From: Cercis canadensis
Taxonomy: Eukaryota > Streptophyta > Magnoliopsida > Fabales > Fabaceae
Assembly (NCBI GenBank): GCA_003255065.1
Contig: QAOA01007897.1
Coordinates: 778,310 to 842,309, forward strand
Direction of reading: 5' to 3'
DNA length: 64,000 bases
Each line of letters starts with the position of its first letter. The stretch's first letter is position 1. The position numbers were made by a program, and so were the translations under genes. This document shows positions 52,866 through 64,000 of the stretch, piece after piece. Below the pieces are notes generated by a model. The model saw only the letters and a list, made by a program, of their open reading frames with translations. It did no database searches and had not been told where the DNA came from.

Positions 52866-55800
52866 TAATAGGATACCAGAAACGGAAAGTGTCACCACAT
52901 CCAGCTATTCTTGTCTTTTACACTCAAAAGACACCAATTTCCTTCAGCGGGGATGAATCTAGTCCTAATACTGAATCACAGAAACAGTTCCCGCCCACAC
53001 AGCTTCCAGAAACCTTGACACAAGAGGTGAAAAATTCAGAATTTCAAACTCCAATAAAGCCAACAAGTTGTAAGGGATAGTAAGGGACTCGTAACAAATA
53101 ACAAACAATAAGCCGAAAACCTTACTCTGATTATAAAACTGGTACTGTAACTGAAGATTTATGCAAGACCGAAATTTTTCCCTAAATATGAAATCACGAT
53201 TCAATGAAGGAAATCCAATTCATAAAGTAAGCCCTAGAGACCAAAAATGAAGTTCCCGAACTGTCTATAGGCCAATATGGGACCAGCTCTAAATTCACAG
53301 TATTACCAAAGCACCAAATGAAGCAAAAAAAATGCTTAAACATAGCTAAAATCTATTGAAAAAGGCAGAAACAGAACAAATTCACGAACAAGCCGTTTAT
53401 GGTAAGATATGAGAGCAAAAAATTAAGAGAAGAATTTATGAAATTATGATACTATGATACTATAACAGAAACACGACACGAGGCTATATAAGAGGGACCC
53501 ATGAATGAGAAAAATGAGCTTCGGCCATGGAAGAGGAATGAGTATATGGACGAACAGAGTTTAAGTAAAAGGAGAAACAGAAAAGTGTTCAGAAGAGTGA
53601 GAGTGAAGTTGTTCTCACCGAAATGGAAACTTGGCCGTTATGTTCAGTTGGGGAAAGATGTATTGGCGCGGCGAAAGAAATGGCTGGTACGGATGGCGGA
53701 GTGAAGCAGTTGAAGCTGGAGGTAGATCTTCTACACGCGGCACGCCGTCGTTCCTTACTTGTGATTTCGGCAAAACAAAACCGCGGTTTCGCTCTGTTCT
53801 TTCCTCTCTAGTCTCTGCTTTGCCAACGACAGTTTTTTGTTACCCGGGTCGGATTTAAAATATTACAAATTAGAAAAACAAACTATCCACCAAGTACTCC
53901 GCTGTGCCCAACACGATTTGGATCCTCCGAGCTCCTTCAATTTTAAGAGTTGATAACTTGATATCCTGACGGCACTCCACTAATCGTTTTCACCTTATAA
54001 TCTTTTTCAGATTCAAAATTAATTATGTATTTTGGATTTTTTTGTCAAAAATTAAAATACTACAATATTATTTTTAGTTGTTTTATTATTAAATATTAAA
54101 AATATTTAAATAGTTAATAATATCATCAATAAACATACACAGATTCCCATAAGGACTGATCTTAATCTTAATAACGAATTATTTATTTTATAAAGTAGTG
54201 CCAAATTAGTTAAGCCATTTATCATTAGAAAACAAGTACTATCACTAACTATAATTTTAAGATATTTGATGGTATGATAATATAAAAATGATCTGTAGCA
54301 AATGAAAAAGTGTTACAAGCAATATTATTATTTTTCTTCAAGACTGATAGCTATAGGCTATGAAGTAATCTTATCTTATGGATTAAAGTAAATTCCACTA
54401 CTTATCAAAGTGAAACTTATGAAGTGAAAAAATATTCAAAAAGGTCATCAAAATATTAAATCCGTTAACGGTTGAGTTAGCTTAGCTTTTAATGCCTTTG
54501 TTTTCCAAAATTTAGAGGTGTGGTAAAGTGATAAACACACCATAACTCCCAAAATTGCCTCTGCGGTGATAATTTTCTTTTAACTCTTTGTAAGTATTTC
54601 TTTTTTGGTAACCAACTCTCTGTAAGTGTTTATTGCATTGAAATCTTCATTTTGTAATTTCAAATTTCATGTACTTTTAGATTATGGTTTTTACTATGCT
54701 TGTATCAATTATAAACAATCCAAACTTACACCTTGTGATTTAACATTATTTCGTAGCTACAATTAAAAAAAAAAAAAATCTTCACAAAAGTTAAGGAACG
54801 GCATCTAATAGAAGTAAGTTATAATTTGATTAATTATTTTAGATTACATAATGGCGTAGAGGTTCAGATCCTTGACCTCCGGCAAATTACCAAAATATCT
54901 CATCACTATACTTAATCACCTAATGATCTAGAAATTGATTAACTTTTTTATTTTGAGAAAATAAATTGATTAACTTTAACTAAACATATACCTATCATAC
55001 ATTGTATGAATTATAAGCTAACTCTCAAGTTAAATGTTTTTTTTTTTATACAAAAAATTGGTAGTAATAATATATTACTCTAATACTATCAAACANACAT
55101 GACGTCAGTTATATGATTGGAATTTTAAAAAGGGATAAACAGAGACCCACTCAAAGAATTTCTCTCAAGTTTAAATACTTATTGATTCCATTATCTTACA
55201 TGTTATATTATGATCTAACATTTTGTTTTTAACTTGGTTCATATAAAGACAAAATTAAAATATAAAATTCTCCCCACACCATTTTACAAGGATTCAGTTT
55301 GTCCATTTTATATGTTAAAATTATTAAATATTATGAAAATTTGTCATTAATAAACTATTATGTATATTTATAAAAAATTATATATATTTTTGTAGTGACT
55401 ATGAATTTAAACACGAAAACTCTTAAATCTTATAAATGACCTCAATACATTCGACTACAAATCGTCTAGTTAAAAAAATTATACATTCATTTCAAGAAAA
55501 TATAATTCTATTGATTATAACAAAGCATACGCAACAATTAAGTTCCTAACAAAACAATCAAATATATTTTGAGAATAATTCTCAAAATTGCTTCTTAGAC
55601 CCTATTGCATCAACTGGAAAATCAGAGTGGTGTTCTTGGAGCTTTCTAGCAAAAGCACGTAAAGAGATCACTCAATACTTTAATTAATGGATTAATAATA
55701 ACAGCACTTAATAGTTTAATGTCACTATCGTCTATCAGCATAATCAAAATCAAAATCAAAATCAAAAACTTAATTTTTATTGACAAACAGAGCCCCATGC

Positions 55801-56531
55801 CCCCATCGATAATTCGATACCATTCCCATTTGTTTATTCGAAATCAAAACCGCGTTTGGTGGCTTGCGTTCTAAAACGGTTCGCAGAAGAAGAACGGTTT
55901 CCAATGTCGACATTAAACGGCTCCTGATTTGTCGTTTCGCGGATCCGTTCCCCTCACGCTCCCACAGCTAGCGTGTCCTAGACAGTCATCATCAATGGCC
56001 CAACCAAAACTGTATACTGTATCTACACTCCAGCAATAAAGTCCCTCACCTCACTCTCTTCTTTCTCTCTCCTTCATCAGTAACAGTCTTTCTCTCTTCT
56101 TCTCAACGCTGCTTCTTCATCAAGATCTCTAACTGGTCCTCCATTTTTGTCACTCTTAGAGCTCACTCTCTCTGTGTCTCTCACTTCACATTATCTTTGT
56201 ATATGTATGTCTCCGTTTTTGGTTGCCTAGATCTTCTACCGCTTTTTATGGATCTGCAAGCCGACCCACCCGCATTGTTGTATTTATCTTCTTCTTTGTC
56301 TTCTCTCTCCTAGGGTTTTATACCATTTGCTTCATTGCTTACTCTTGGCGCACTTTGTAGCTATGGTATTTCCTCTAAGCTTGCAATGCTACCGTGTAGA
56401 CAATGCTTGCCGGCGACTGCTTTGCCGAAGTTTTAGCAGTCACTGGTTACTCCACGGCAAGGTTGCCGAGCTTGAAGGTGTTCGTTGCTTCTGAAGATGA
56501 TTTTTGTGAATTTTGGTTTGGGCGAGAGAAA
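52866..56531. promoter_or_regulatory. Divergent spacer between the WDR26-like and ALE2-like genes
   Basis: The leader of the WDR26-like gene probably occupies 52866-53850, where composition is more GC-rich up to about 53850. A strong TATATAAG sits at 53484-53491 on the plus strand. AT-rich DNA fills 53900-55700, with one N at 55096 and an (aatcaa)n run near 55740. From about 55850 GC content rises, and a CT-rich leader of the ALE2-like gene spans 56030-56200. Short ORFs at 53501-53858 are not recognisable. Confidence 0.45.
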
Positions 56532-59500
56532 ATGCCACTTCTGGTTATCTTCCTCCTTGCTCTTCTTAATTTGCTTTTCTCTTGCTCAGGTAGTGACTCA
56601 CTTCTTTCATCCCCTTTCATGTATCTGCGTATATGAGTAGCTGTTAAATGGGAAATTGTCAATGTCGTATGTTGTTTGGCTTTCTTACACTTGCACTTCT
56701 AAAATCCAAAAGCTCGAGCAAGTTATATGCTTACTAAAATGACCATTTGAGTAAGATTGTTTTCGGTAGAGATTCATAGGATAATTAGCCGCTTATTTAC
56801 TTTTTTATAATAAACAACGATTCGATGAACCCAGTAACTGTAGATTCCAATAGTAAGAAAAGTTTATTTGCTGACTCTTGAAAGTCTATGAGTTACTGCA
56901 CTGCAGAGCATAGTTTTTTTTTTTTTTTTTTTTGTTCTTCTAAATAAGAGGTTGATCTTCACAAAGTTATGACAAATGATAAGGGCTCTTTATATGCCAT
57001 ATGAAATGAGATGTAGAATGACTGAAGAAAAGCTAGAAGACTGTAGAATTTATTGTTGATTTAGTGCCTATTCTGTAGCTGGAGGGTATCTGAATTATAG
57101 AAAGTAATAGTTGCGCTAGGATTTTCTTATAGTGTTTCTCAGGGTTGGTTGTCAACTATGGTATGATTGGTAGCACATTTTAAGTCTTTTCTTTCTGGGC
57201 TAAGTTATTGTTTTTCGCTATACAGTTCGCCACTAGTCAATGTCATCAGTATGTAACAAGCATGATCCAGTTGCCTCCCTTGACTTGTTATACTTGTTTG
57301 AAACATACCAAACCTGATTCTTCTAATAGATATATTAATGATGCAATGTCATAATGTATATTGAATTGTGGATTTTGGGCAGTATGTCTAGGTATTTTAC
57401 CAGTGGATTGCCCTAAATGTCAGAAATGCTGAGTATTTTAATACTGTGAGTCATGAGCACATATTTTGCTGACATCTATATATTTTCCATTTCATTAATT
57501 TTAAACTTTGGCAATTTCATCAAATAGCTACTCGCCTTTTCTGCATCTATAAACTTCATATTTGGCTTGCCTCTTGAAAATTATTGTGATGATTGAATCA
57601 CCATTTAAAGCTACTTCATTGAATTCCACTTACTTAAGTTGCATATTTTACATCCTGTTTTTGTTGCCAGATTAATAAAAAAAAAGTTGATTATATATTG
57701 GCTTATGTTTTTTACAAGATCAAAATGTTAGCTATTTCTGGAGGAAGCTTAAATTTCTTGAAAGTTGAAAACTAATACACTTAAGCTTATATTTTATCCA
57801 AAAACATACACACACTTATGACTTAACTTAAAAGGTTTTTTTAATAATATTTTTTGAAGATGAAGAAATATTATAAGAAAGATTGGAGTCCAAGTTTATA
57901 AACTCATAAGCTTATATAAATATATATATATTGAAAATAAGCTCATTCATTTGTGGAGTCCAAGTTTAATAAGATATGCATGGACTTATATATCAGAACC
58001 TTGTACGTTTGGATTAAATTGACATGCATCACCAACTCTTGTGGTATAATATGAGAATTGAGATGAATGATACTTCTAGTTCTCAGAGTAAACCCTTCTT
58101 TGCATAAAGATGATAAAAATTTCTTAGTCATTTTAAGAATTCACAGTAAAAGATGTACAGTTTTGGATATTATCTGTGTTTGTAAAGGATAATTGTAAAT
58201 CCAGTACAAAAGTAATAAGCCACCCAGTGTGGTATTACTTTCTTATGAGTGGTTTTTGGGTCAGGATGCCATTTGAAGCAAGTCTTGCCTAATGTTCTTG
58301 TGAGAAATGGTCCTATGTTTCTTTACTGTTATTATCTCTTTCACCTTTATTGGGAAGAGAGTTAGAGATATGTTATTGCTAGAAATTTTTTGGAAGGATC
58401 TAGTTGTACATGTACCATGTGCAGTGTAAGATATTGTTTTGATGTGAAACATACCCGCAGAGCATCATCTACTGGCAACTATAGTTCTTGAAGAAGCCTA
58501 ACACACTTTGTATTTCAGGTCATTCATTTTCGTCTATATATTTGTCTCCTTCTCCAAGGCCATTCCAGACTTTGTCGGTTGGAGAAATGCTAGTTGAACA
58601 TGGTATGGACTATGGAGGCAGAATTTAGAATTTATTCTGGACAATAGTTTGACATCTCCAATTATTGAATATTCTCTTCTCCTTGGAGGATAGAAAACAT
58701 GATCATTTAATTCTTTGACAATAGTTTTAGAGTGCTTTAAATGCTTCATTTGCTGGTATTAATGCTTGAACCTCTTGCTGTGAAATCAAACACACATGTT
58801 TATGTAAGTTATATGGGTAGGATATCTTAAACTCAAGCATTCTTAGATGAAAAACGCTTTCTCATTGGAGGACTCCGGTCCTCTGCTGGCTCAAAGTCTT
58901 TAAATGTGATTGGGAATTAAGTCTCTCATGTGTTTTCTTAAAATCTTTTTGATCTTCCTCCCATTTATCCAATTCCTTTGCATGTGTGCGTTTGTCAGTC
59001 ATCGACTATCTCATAGGGTGTTGTATCAGACATTTTCTGTTAAAATATAAAAAGAGGGCAAACTATGAGAGGATGAGCAAGCCTGAAAGAAAATTATTGA
59101 ACTGGTTGAAATTGCGCTTAAAAACCAAGCTGGAGGAAAGAGTAAGCTTTTTGAAGAGTGGTGCTGACAACCATTGTGGAGCTGAGTCATTTTAGAAGTA
59201 GTCTTCAGTCTTGATTAAGAGCTGTTTAATTGGTATATTCTGTTAGCTTCTGTCACACGGCCTATTTCAACATGTTTGAAATCCGTTTTCTATTTGACAT
59301 GGAAGAGAAATAGTGTTTCCTGAGCGTTTGTAAAATAGCATATTTGAAACATTGTCCATGGAGATATGCCTTTCCACAGTCGGATTAAATTGCCTTTTAT
59401 GCTTGTATATTAACTGGATGTCTTGGTTAAGATGGTACTAGAAAATCCTTCCATGATTTGGTGGATTTTTCTAAATGGTTCCATTGCTCTGTTTCTGTGT

Positions 59501-62500
59501 GTTTGCTTGATGAGTTTGGGGAGGGCTCGAGTCCATATTGGACGATGGATCACTCTCTATGTGTCTACTGAAGATGGTGATTCTGAAATTTGGATATTTA
59601 AGAGATTCTTTTCTAGATCTTCTTTACTGATTCTTTTGATAAATGCGAGACAACAGCATTATGTATGATTTAGTGCGTTTTTTTTCCTGCAGTGAAGTCA
59701 GTTTCTATGAGTGTGTCATTTGCTTCGTCAAAACGGGGGGAAATGTGGTTAGTTAAGTCTTCTTTGGGACCATCTTCTGCACCTGCTCCTTCTCCATCTA
59801 ATCTAGGTAAAATTTTGTGTTTTCAACAACTTGCTATTACTATTCATATGTGCTCTGAGCCTAATGTCTAATTTTGTCTTATCTTAGCTCCAATTGTGCC
59901 TCCAAGGCCTAGACATCATCATCGGCATCATAGTGTGAGACCTCATCTTGTTGCTCCACCCCCTTCTAAAGATCAAGGTAATTTCTGGAAGTTAGATATC
60001 CTTCTTGTCCCTCCCTCTCCTTGGGGACAGGAGGGGTTGTATTGTCTCAATAGCTTTGTTTGTTAATTAGAAATTAACATAATGACAAAAACAGAATTAT
60101 TAAGAAGATAGTTATGATTTCTTATATTGAAATGGTTTTTTTGTGGAACCTCTGGATCTATGGGGCTAGGAAATTAATGCCTGTTTAACAAAGTTATGGT
60201 CGTGTGTAATGATTTGATCTAATCCAATGGTCCTAAAATATTCATTTTCATGGCAAAGTCAAAAATAGGATTGCAGTGATAAGAATTCTTCCCCTAATGG
60301 GAGACATGGATTTGCTCAACATTATTTTTTGTTGTCCTCTAATCATGAAATCTCTTTCAGGTTGCGACCAAACCTGTACGGATCCACTCACACCAACTCC
60401 CTTTGGTTCACCCTGTGGCTGTGTATTTCCCATGAAAGTCACACTTATACTGGATGTGGCTCCTTATGCTGTTTTCCCAGTAATGAATGAGATAGAGATT
60501 GAGATTGCATCAGGCACATATTTGGAGCAGAGTCAGGTGAAGATAATGGGTGCCACTGCTGACAGTCAAAACCAGGGGAGAACTGTAGTTAATATTAACT
60601 TGGTTCCATTGGGAGAGAAATTTGATAATACCACTGCAGTTCTGATTTATGAGAGGTTTTGGCATAAGAAAGTTCCTCTAAACAGGAGCCTTTTTGGTGA
60701 TTATGCAGTAGCATACATTAGTTATCCAGGTAATTGTGTTGTTTCTCCTAACAATGTTTTATGATACCACAATGTTATCATATTATTGGTTATGACAGTA
60801 GCAGTGGATATCAGGAATTCCATCATCACCACCATATGGAAGTTACATGGAAAATGCTCCCAGTGGAAGTGCTGGTAGTCTTCCGATCACTGCCAACTTT
60901 GCCAACAAGACCCAGAGAATGAATCTTAGAACTATAATCATTATTGCTTTATCTGCATTTGTACTCTTGTTGGTTTTGGTTGGAGCATTTTCCATCATCT
61001 TGAAATGGAAGAAGATTAGAAGGCCATCAAGTGCTGTTGGTCCTGCTTTCACATCGTCTATTAACAAGAGATCTGGTAAATTTTTTAACCCTTTTTTTGT
61101 TTGTTCTATCACTTAAAGAAGCTGCCTTAAACAGAAATGGAAGGATTTATTGCCTTGTTTGCTAAACATTTTATTGTAAAGATACTCAACTAGGCTGTTA
61201 GTAAAATGTTATCTTTCAGATTGATGGTGGATTGTGTTAAAGTTTGGAACTTTTTCTAATGTCATTTTTGTTAATTTTAAGCAACTTTAGGTTTCCTTAA
61301 TTTGACATTTTGCATTTACATATGATATTTACACTTTACTTTTACATGATTGCTGTAACTCAGCTGTACCACCAATAAAATAACTGAGTCGGCCTCCACC
61401 TTTGCTCTTTGCACATATATAGGTTATTGATATGGTATACATGCAACTTTTATAGAGTATTGATATCAATGTTCTCTTATCTTAGGTTGACAAATTTTGC
61501 TCTCTCTATCATGTGTACTTGTCTTGATGAGTGGGATGCTTGCATGTTTGCAATTATGATATCATCCTTATGTGTCAATTCATGTCTGTGATGCAGGTAT
61601 TGGGTCTATGTTGTCAAGCAGTATTACAAGCTCTACCTCTGTGTCCCTTATGTCCACCATGGCTACTTCTATCCTCTCTGTTAAAACATTTGCACTTTCT
61701 GAGCTTGAGAAAGCAACAGACAAGTTCAGCTCTAAGGGAGTTTTGGGAGAAGGAGGATTTGGACGCGTTTATCATGGGACATTAGAAGATGGAACTGAAG
61801 TTGCAGTTAAGTTGCTAACAAGGGACAATCAGAATGGAGATCGTGAATTTATTGCGGAAGTTGAGATGCTAAGCCGCTTGCATCACCGTAATCTTGTTAA
61901 ACTCATTGGTATATGCATTGAAGGGCGCAGACGTTGCTTAGTGTATGAACTTGTTCACAATGGCAGTGTTGAGTCCCATTTACATGGTATGATATTTACA
62001 TCAACTCTGGACATGCAACCCTTGTTCAATTTATATAGCATGGCCAAATCTAAATTCTCAGAGTTACCAGAACTTTTTGATTACAAGCTACTCAAATTGA
62101 TCATATTAACTCAATCTTGTTCTCGACAGTACTTTCTTCACTGTTTTTTTTTTTGGGGGGGGGGAGGGAATTGGATTTGACAATTCAATCAGAAACAAGC
62201 ATGCATGTTAAATTGGATAATTTCTAATTGCTCTTTATTGATTCTTCAGGTGCTGACAAGAAAAAGGGCCCTCTAGACTGGGAAGCACGGATGAAAATTG
62301 CCCTTGGAGCTGCTAGAGGGTTGGCTTATCTTCACGAGGATTCTAATCCTCGTGTAATTCACCGAGACTTTAAAGCTAGTAATGTCTTATTAGAAGATGA
62401 CTTTACCCCCAAGGTTTCTGATTTTGGGTTGGCAAGAGAAGCAACCGAGGGAAGCCATCATATTTCTACGCGAGTCATGGGGACTTTTGGGTAAGTCTAA

Positions 62501-63702
62501 CATACTTTATCTGCAGCATTTTGATTGAATATCTCTTAGAACCTTTTTGAGGGTTAGAACTATCTAATTATTCCCTAATATCTGTCTTTTCTTTTAAAGT
62601 GCTGGGTTGTGTTTGACTTTCTATTTGTTCATGTTAACCCACATATATTTGTCTTATTACATTATTTTCCTGAAGTTGCTACTGATTTTTAGATTTATAA
62701 CTCACACAAAAGATTCTTACAGCAAAACACAACTCTTGTGCACATTGCTTGTGAACCTGTCATAAGAGCTGCATTCAGATTGTTATTTACTCATTCTTTC
62801 TACAGAATGATTTCTTTTATTGACGAGAGTATAATTGGCAAAATAAGTTCTTATTGTGACTCTGTTTTGCTGCCTGAATTGTAACTCACATGTGTCTAAT
62901 CTCATGCATGGTTGTAATCTAAATTTTTCATGTCACTGTAAAATTTCCAAGCTTTTAAGTTGATCCCATTCTGTCCATTCAATTTCACAGGTATGTTGCC
63001 CCAGAATATGCAATGACTGGCCATTTGCTCGTTAAAAGTGATGTTTATAGTTATGGTGTTGTGTTGCTTGAACTTCTCACTGGTAGAAAACCAGTGGACA
63101 TGTCTCAACCTCATGGACAGGAGAATCTAGTAACCTGGGCACGGCCACTCTTGACCACTAGAGAAGGTTTAGAGCAGCTAGTTGATCCATCTTTGGCCGG
63201 AAGTTATGACTTTGACGATATGGCAAAGGTGGCTGCCATTGCTTCAATGTGCGTCCACCCAGAGGTCACTCACAGACCTTTTATGGGTGAAGTTGTGCAG
63301 GCTCTAAAGCTGATATACAATGACACTGATGAGACTTGTGGGGATTGCATTAGTCAGAAAGAATCTTCTGCTCATGAGTCTGATTTTAGAGGCGATCTGG
63401 CCCCTTCCGATAGCAGTTGGTGGAATGCTGGAGGGTTAACCCCACGATTAACTTATGGTCAAGCATCATCGTTCATCACAATGGAATATAGTTCTGGTCC
63501 ACTTGAAGAAATGGAAAACAGACCGTTTTCAACTTCAAGCTTGATTGGAGACGAGATATCTTTACCAATTAGGCATGGGAATAGATCAGGTCCCTTAAGA
63601 ACAGTCCGAAGTAAGCTATCCTTATATAGATTTACGGGAAGTCGGAGTGAACATGGGGGACTTCCTTCCAAGCGTGTTTGGAATGATGGTTACTGGGTTT
63701 AA
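56532..63702 (+). CDS. ALE2: ALE2-like receptor-like protein kinase
   Basis: Eight exons: 56532-56589, 59693-59806, 59888-59977, 60361-60729, 60815-61075, 61597-61986, 62250-62490, 62991-63702; 744 residues. A signal peptide ([18 protein letters not shown]) is followed by a Pro- and His-rich stretch ([13 protein letters not shown]), an ectodomain with clustered Cys ([15 protein letters not shown]) and a membrane helix near 251-275. The kinase has the glycine loop [11 protein letters not shown], Lys369, HRD with Asp467, DFG at 485-487 and APE, so it looks active. The tail is Ser-rich and ends RVWNDGYWV. In Arabidopsis ALE2 acts with ACR4 and ALE1 in epidermis and cuticle formation; that role is inferred by similarity. 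Intron 1 is 3.1 kb. An in-frame ATG at 56403 would add 43 residues before the signal peptide and is less likely. Confidence 0.92.
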
Positions 63703-64000
63703 GGTTTGAGGTTCTTCTGCTGTTTTTGAAATGTACAGTTCAAAAGGACCAAACTATTGATTTGAGTGACTGATTTAGTTTTAGGCGTCTCAAATTCCTC
63801 AGGTTTTCATGTTAAAGATTTGGATAGACAGGACATTGACTTCTAATTTTGGAATATTGATTCATTATTATACAAGAGGCAAATGTAACTTGAACGATCT
63901 GTTGTATTGTAAATGCTAAAGTATATTCTCGTGGTTCCATGTCGTATGAACTTACCATTTGTCAGGTAGCTGCCTGAAGCTTTTTTTTTTTTTTTTTTTT
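63703..64000 (+). other. 3'UTR of the ALE2-like gene
   Basis: T-rich downstream sequence without a further ORF. The window ends in a run of about 20 T. Confidence 0.5.

Noticed and set aside
54835..54895. Second SINE-like B-box (ggttcagatcc)
   Set aside because: No matching A-box or paired ends, so a chance match is likely.
59423..59668. 81-codon plus-strand ORF in ALE2 intron 1
   Set aside because: No homology recognised and no splice signals that would add it to the receptor kinase in frame; it lies in the 3.1 kb first intron.

Overview
The window is nuclear DNA of a eudicot plant. Genes are split by AT-rich GT-AG introns, intergenic DNA is very AT-rich, and every recognisable protein is plant-type (AMT1 ammonium transporter, GSNOR, ALE2-like receptor kinase, RIN13). 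I cannot name the species. No tRNA, rRNA, operon or CRISPR structure was seen. Six single N characters mark assembly joins, and several sit between repeated sequences, so some duplications here are probably artefacts.

Layout, left to right. A DENN-domain Rab-GEF-like gene (-, 1-9537, 3' end off the window). An 8.4 kb AT-rich spacer with a degraded retroelement-like ORF and a 940-bp tandem duplication. A RIN13-like gene (+, 17940-21758). A TTC4/Cns1 Hsp90 co-chaperone gene (+, 23047-26561), which carries a textbook U12-type AT-AC intron. A single-exon AMT1 ammonium transporter (+, 27673-29166). S-nitrosoglutathione reductase / class III ADH (-, 30840-34881). A two-exon small cupin (+, 36429-36879). 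An AMBRA1-like WD40 protein (-, 40121-47210), with a TIR element carrying a dead DUF538 gene in one intron. A WDR26/GID7-like LisH-CTLH-WD40 protein (-, 48617-52865). An ALE2-like receptor kinase (+, 56532-63702). I assembled exon structures by reading frame across splice sites; exon lengths and phases close for every gene given in full.

The genes do not form one pathway. From memory, the order mixes two Arabidopsis neighbourhoods: ALE2 / RIN13 / DENN on chromosome 2 (around At2g20300-20320) and WDR26-like / AMBRA1-like / GSNOR on chromosome 5 (around At5g43920-43940). Here both sets lie together, as expected of an ancestral block that was duplicated and then reciprocally thinned in Arabidopsis. 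Two head-to-tail WD40 genes (AMBRA1-like and WDR26-like) both belong to families that serve ubiquitin ligases.

The most interesting points are the AT-AC intron in the co-chaperone gene, a run of four SUMO-interacting-motif-like patches beside a SUMO-acceptor consensus in the RIN13-like protein, the gene-fragment-carrying TIR element inside the AMBRA1-like gene, the apparent split beta-propeller of that protein, and the N-flanked false duplications.
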